The position numbers and the translations under genes are program-made. Shown here in pieces: positions 60,138 to 64,000 of a DNA stretch of 64,000 bases. The first letter of the stretch is position 1; each line of letters opens with the position of its first letter. The stretch is from Gallibacterium faecale (GTDB lineage: Bacteria > Pseudomonadota > Gammaproteobacteria > Enterobacterales > Pasteurellaceae). The stretch covers positions 1 through 64,000 of the forward strand of contig NZ_JAQIBB010000057.1 in the NCBI RefSeq assembly GCF_027920745.1, written 5' to 3'. Under the pieces are notes generated by a model, which was given only the letters and a program-made list of their open reading frames with translations, was not told the origin of the DNA and ran no database searches.

Positions 60138-61280
60138 TTATTTGCCCCAAACTTCTTCGCTAATTTCACGAATGAATTCGAGTTTTTTCCATTGCTGTTC
60201 TTCAGTTAATACATTCCCTTCTTCAGTAGAAGCGAAACCACACTGCGGACTTAAGCAAAGTTGGTTGATATCAACATATTGAGTAGCTTCTTTAATACGT
60301 TCAATGATGGCATCTTTATCTTCTAATTCACCGCTTTTTGAAGTGACAAGACCTAATACAACTTGTTGATCTTTAATAAAACGGAGTGGTTTAAAGTCAC
60401 CAGCACGATCACTATCATATTCCAAGAAGAAACCATCTACTTTACAGTGACCAAATAATGTTTCTGCAACAGGTTCATAACCACCAGAAGAGAACCATGT
60501 AGAACGGAAATTACCACGACAGATATGCATAGTAATTGTCATATCTTCTGGTTTATCTTTAATTGCTTCATTAATTAGATTGACATAATCTTTGGCTAAT
60601 TTATCTAAATCAATACCACGCTCGCGATATGCAGCACGTTTTTCTTCTGAACATAACTCACCCCAACTTGTATCATCAAGCCGTAAATTACGGCAGCCTA
60701 AAGCATAGAATTTAGCAATAGCATCACGATAAGCTTGGGCAAGATCAGCTAGTAATTGTTCAGGATTATCTTTATAAAGATCGATAGGTTGATATTCAGT
60801 TTCACGAACAATACAGATTAAATGTAGCATGGTTGGTGAAGGGATTGTAAATTTAACAGGATAATCCCCAGCAATTTTTTGTAATGAACGATAATGTTCT
60901 AAAAATGGATGATTACTGAATCCAACTTTACCTGTAATTTTTAATGTTCTTGGGCGTACATTGTGATGTTTAAATTGTACTGAGAATTTTTTCGCATCAA
61001 CTTCTTCAACACCATCTAATGCCGCTAAGAAATCCATATGCCAGAAAGTGCGGCGAAACTCACCGTCAGTAATAGCATGTAAACCGACTTGTTTTTGGTG
61101 ATCAACAAGTTTAGTAATTTCTTGATCTTAGATAGCAGTTAAATCTGCACAACTAATATCACCACATTGGCATTGACTACGTGCAAGTTTTAATGTTTCA
61201 GGGCGGAGAAAACTACCAACAATATCAAAACGGTAAGGTGCTTTAGTACGTTGTGTTGCATTTGGGAATAATTTACTCAT
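60138..61280 (-). pseudogene. MetE C-terminal-like methionine synthase, interrupted by one stop codon
   Basis: From ATG 61280 the frame reads SKLFPNATQRTKAPYRFDIVG and is open to 60138 except for a single in-frame TAA at 61128-61130 (codon 51). The following ATG at 61037 leaves a 299-aa remnant. Zn ligands survive (TMHICRGNF His/Cys; LSPQCGFAS Cys). This is the short MetE-like family (YxjG/YxjH type) thought to make methionine from homocysteine and a methyl donor. ATC-TAA-GAT suggests CAA to TAA. MetJ boxes precede it. Confidence 0.85.
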
Positions 61281-61303
61281 TTTAGACCTCATAATAATTA
61301 ATT

Positions 61304-61327
61304 AGACATTTAGATGTCTAGACTGAA
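61304..61327. promoter_or_regulatory. MetJ operator upstream of the MetE-like gene
   Basis: Abutting 8-bp units AGACATTT, AGATGTCT and AGACTGAA match AGACGTCT at 6, 7 and 4 of 8 positions. Two good boxes are enough for MetJ binding. Confidence 0.7.
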
Positions 61328-61416
61328 ATACTCTACTTCACTTCGAGTTAGGAATCAAGGGTAAAAATATAGAAAAAAGGCGACTTCTGCCACCTTTAAA
61401 AAGAAGTGTAGATAAT

Positions 61417-64000
61417 TTATTCAGTGACTTCATCATCACTGCTTTCATCTTCATCACAGACACGCTCAATACTAACAACTTGTTCTGTATCAGAAGTGCG
61501 AATTAAACGAACACCTTGTGTATTACGTCCCACTAAACTAATTTCAGCAACACGGGTACGCACTAAAGTACCAGCATCAGTAATTAGCATAATTTGATCG
61601 TTTTCTTCGACTTGAGTTGCGGCAACTACTTTACCATTACGCTCGCTTACTTTGATTGAAATCACCCCTTTTGTATTCCGGGATTTAGTTGGATATTCAG
61701 TCAGCTCGGTACGTTTTCCGTAACCATTTTGCGTTGCAGTAAGGATTGCACCATCTGTTTTTGGTACTACTAAAGACACAACTTTATCAATAGTTAAATC
61801 AAGGGTTTGTTCATTATCATCACCACTTTCATCACTATCATTTTCTTCATCAGAAATTTCATTGGTCAAAGCCAATTTGATACCTCGTACTCCTGCAGCG
61901 GTACGACCCATCGCACGCACAGCATTTTCATCAAAGCGTACTACACGACCTTGAGCGGAGAAGAGCATAATTTCATTGTTACCTTCAGTAATATCAACGC
62001 CAATTAATTCGTCATCTTCACGTAGATTTACTGCAATAATACCGCTTGCACGAGGACGACTAAATTCAGTTAAAGCTGTTTTCTTCACTAAACCACCAGC
62101 CGTAGCCATAACAATAAACTTATCTTCGGCATATTCTTTCACAGGAAGAATTGCAGTAATACGCTCATTCTCTTCTAATGGTAATAGATTCACAATTGGA
62201 CGTCCTCTTGCACCACGGCTTGCTTGTGGTAATTGATAAACTTTTAACCAATATAGGCGACCGCGGCTTGAGAAACAGAGAATAGTATCGTGGGTATTAG
62301 CCACTAATAATTTCTCAATAAAATCTTCTTCTTTCATCTTCGTAGCTGATTTACCTTTACCGCCACGACGTTGAGCTTCGTAATCTGAAAGTGGTTGATA
62401 TTTTACATAGCCTTCATGCGATAAGGTAACTACAACATCTTCAGGGTTAATTAAGTCCTCAAGATTAATATCACCGCTACTTGCTGTAATTTCAGTCAGA
62501 CGAGCATCATTATATTGGGCTTTAATTTTTTCTAATTCTTCGCGAATAACTTCCATTAAACGTTCTGGACTATGCAAAATATGGAGTAGTTCAGCAATGA
62601 CATCTAATAAAGATTTATATTCATCTAGAATTTTTTCATGTTCTAAACCGGTGAGTTTTTGTAAGCGTAAATCTAAAATAGCCTGTGCTTGTGCTTCGCT
62701 AAGATGATATACCCCATCGCGGATACCTAAATGGTCATCAAGATCTTCTGGGCGAGCTGCATCAACACCAGTCGCTGCTAACATTGCTGCGACATTGCCT
62801 AATTGCCAAGGTTGGGCAAGTAAGGCTTCTTTCGCTGCGGCAGGGGTTGGTGCGGTACGAATTAATTCAATAATTGGATCAATATTGGTTAAAGCAATTG
62901 CCAAGCCTTCTAAAATATGCGCTCTTTCACGTGCTTTACGTAATTCGTAAATCGTGCGACGAGTAACAACTTCACGACGATGGAGTACAAACGCTTCAAT
63001 CAATTCTTTTAAGTTTAATAATTTAGGTTGTCCATGATCGAGGGCAACGATATTGATACCAAAAGTAACTTGTAATTGAGTTAATGCATAAAGATTATTT
63101 AAAACAATCTCACCGACAGCATCACGTTTCACTTCAATCACAATACGCATACCATCTTTATCAGATTCATCACGTAAACCGCTGATTCCTTCAACTTTCT
63201 TTTCTTTAACGAGCTCAGCAATTTTTTCAATTAAACGTGCTTTATTTACTTGATAAGGAATTTCATGAACGACAATGGTTTCACGGCCTTTATCATCGGT
63301 TTCTATTTCTGCTTTTGCACGAATATAGATTTTCCCACGACCAGTTTTATAGGCTTCTTCGATCCCCTTTTTACCGTTAATAATTGCAGCAGTAGGGAAA
63401 TCAGGACCTGGAATATAGGTCATTAATTCATCAATCGAAATTTGATCATTTTCGATATAGGCTAAACAACCATCAATTACTTCGCCAAGGTTATGTGGTG
63501 GAATATTGGTTGCCATCCCAACAGCAATCCCGCTAGAACCATTAACTAGTAAAGCAGGGATTTTCGTTGGTAATACTTCAGGGATCATTTCTGAACCATC
63601 ATAGTTTGGCTGATAGTCCACAGTTTCTTTATCTAAATCAGCAAGCAATTCGTGGGCAATTTGCGTCATTCGAGCTTCGGTATAACGCATTGCAGCAGGA
63701 GAATCACCGTCAATTGAACCGAAGTTTCCTTGACCATCTACTAAGGGATAACGTAGTGAGAAAGGCTGTGCCATACGAACTAAAGTGTCGTAAACCGCTG
63801 AGTCACCGTGCGGGTGATATTTACCGATAACATCACCTACGATACGTGCTGATTTACGATAAGGTTTATTGTAGTCGTTACCGCCTACTGCCATGGCAAA
63901 AAGTACACGTCTATGTACTGGTTTTAAGCCATCACGTACATCAGGTAACGCACGACCGACAATGACTGACATGGCATAGTCGAGGTAAGAAGACTTCATT
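61417..64000 (-). CDS. gyrA: DNA gyrase subunit A (5' end outside window)
   Basis: 860 aa visible; the start codon is beyond the right edge (the family begins about 20 residues before SSYLDYAMSVIVGRALPD). The catalytic tyrosine is in AAMRYTEARM. The quinolone-determining region reads HPHGDSAVYDT, with Ser and Asp at the positions equivalent to E. coli 83 and 87, so no classic resistance change. The C-terminal beta-pinwheel has the GyrA box QRRGGKG, and the tail is acidic. Confidence 0.98.
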   Translation of the reverse strand, partial: MKSSYLDYAMSVIVGRALPDVRDGLKPVHRRVLFAMAVGGNDYNKPYRKSARIVGDVIGKYHPHGDSAVYDTLVRMAQPFSLRYPLVDGQGNFGSIDGDSPAAMRYTEARMTQIAHELLADLDKETVDYQPNYDGSEMIPEVLPTKIPALLVNGSSGIAVGMATNIPPHNLGEVIDGCLAYIENDQISIDELMTYIPGPDFPTAAIINGKKGIEEAYKTGRGKIYIRAKAEIETDDKGRETIVVHEIPYQVNKARLIEKIAELVKEKKVEGISGLRDESDKDGMRIVIEVKRDAVGEIVLNNLYALTQLQVTFGINIVALDHGQPKLLNLKELIEAFVLHRREVVTRRTIYELRKARERAHILEGLAIALTNIDPIIELIRTAPTPAAAKEALLAQPWQLGNVAAMLAATGVDAARPEDLDDHLGIRDGVYHLSEAQAQAILDLRLQKLTGLEHEKILDEYKSLLDVIAELLHILHSPERLMEVIREELEKIKAQYNDARLTEITASSGDINLEDLINPEDVVVTLSHEGYVKYQPLSDYEAQRRGGKGKSATKMKEEDFIEKLLVANTHDTILCFSSRGRLYWLKVYQLPQASRGARGRPIVNLLPLEENERITAILPVKEYAEDKFIVMATAGGLVKKTALTEFSRPRASGIIAVNLREDDELIGVDITEGNNEIMLFSAQGRVVRFDENAVRAMGRTAAGVRGIKLALTNEISDEENDSDESGDDNEQTLDLTIDKVVSLVVPKTDGAILTATQNGYGKRTELTEYPTKSRNTKGVISIKVSERNGKVVAATQVEENDQIMLITDAGTLVRTRVAEISLVGRNTQGVRLIRTSDTEQVVSIERVCDEDESSDDEVTE

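Noticed and set aside
15302..61053. DNA uptake signal sequences of the AAGTGCGGT type
   Set aside because: Only two near-matches (AAGTGCGGC at 15302 and 61045) were noticed, too few and imperfect to assign an uptake clade.

Overview
The window is chromosomal DNA from a low-GC member of the Pasteurellaceae. The genus cannot be settled from the sequence. The gene set (lnt-corC, argD, tldD, rng, metE/metR, mrp, metG, rsmC, hemH, ydiI-ydiJ, an OmpA/P5-type porin, gyrA), the tRNA-Leu(CAA) prophage site and the P2-like phage all fit that family. Sequences such as AAGTGCGGT are not dense enough to decide which uptake-signal clade it belongs to.

Left flank (1-13,243): a partial AAA/DUF4143 ATPase behind a palindromic operator, then lnt and corC (envelope lipoprotein maturation), argD, tldD and rng. 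The divergent pair metE/metR follows, with two abutting MetJ boxes between the genes, then a yeaL-type membrane protein and tRNA-Leu.

Prophage (13,231-49,240, about 36 kb) in the 3' end of tRNA-Leu(CAA). The early region, mostly minus strand, holds int, a BRO-N protein, duplicated HTH genes, ssb, a Dam-type methylase, the gpA replication nickase, an Ogr-like activator and many small genes, ending at a cro/cI switch. Downstream of cI is a cargo block of three small secreted proteins, two tiny ORFs and a SLATT-like two-TM protein. Late genes follow the P2 plan with changes. D, U, a papain-like peptidase, a fibre-assembly protein, E/E', FII and FI are followed by the fibre locus H-I-J-W-V. Next come higBA, the tape measure, a plus-strand membrane-protein cargo block, S, R, lysis genes, X, L, M, N, O, and divergently P and Q. 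All three late intergenic control regions carry the dyad TGTGA-N9-TCACA, a likely Ogr-type activator site.

Right flank (49,240-64,000): mrp and metG (divergent), rsmC, hemH, ydiI, ydiJ, ompA, a solitary type I-F CRISPR-like repeat, a MetJ-box-preceded MetE-like gene broken by one stop codon, and the start-proximal part of gyrA.

Best leads: (1) the tail fibre gene faces an oppositely oriented alternative fibre C-terminus, and both carry the same in-frame 10-bp sequence as an inverted repeat, suggesting an invertible fibre segment of about 0.5 kb; (2) the shared late-promoter dyads, with P and V possibly made from leaderless messages; (3) a stretch between the Ogr gene and cro in which each short segment has a Shine-Dalgarno-equipped ORF on both strands; (4) a cluster of GATC sites beside a possible cos in a phage that encodes its own Dam-type enzyme; (5) the orphan I-F repeat; (6) a methylase cassette between 519-bp direct repeats.
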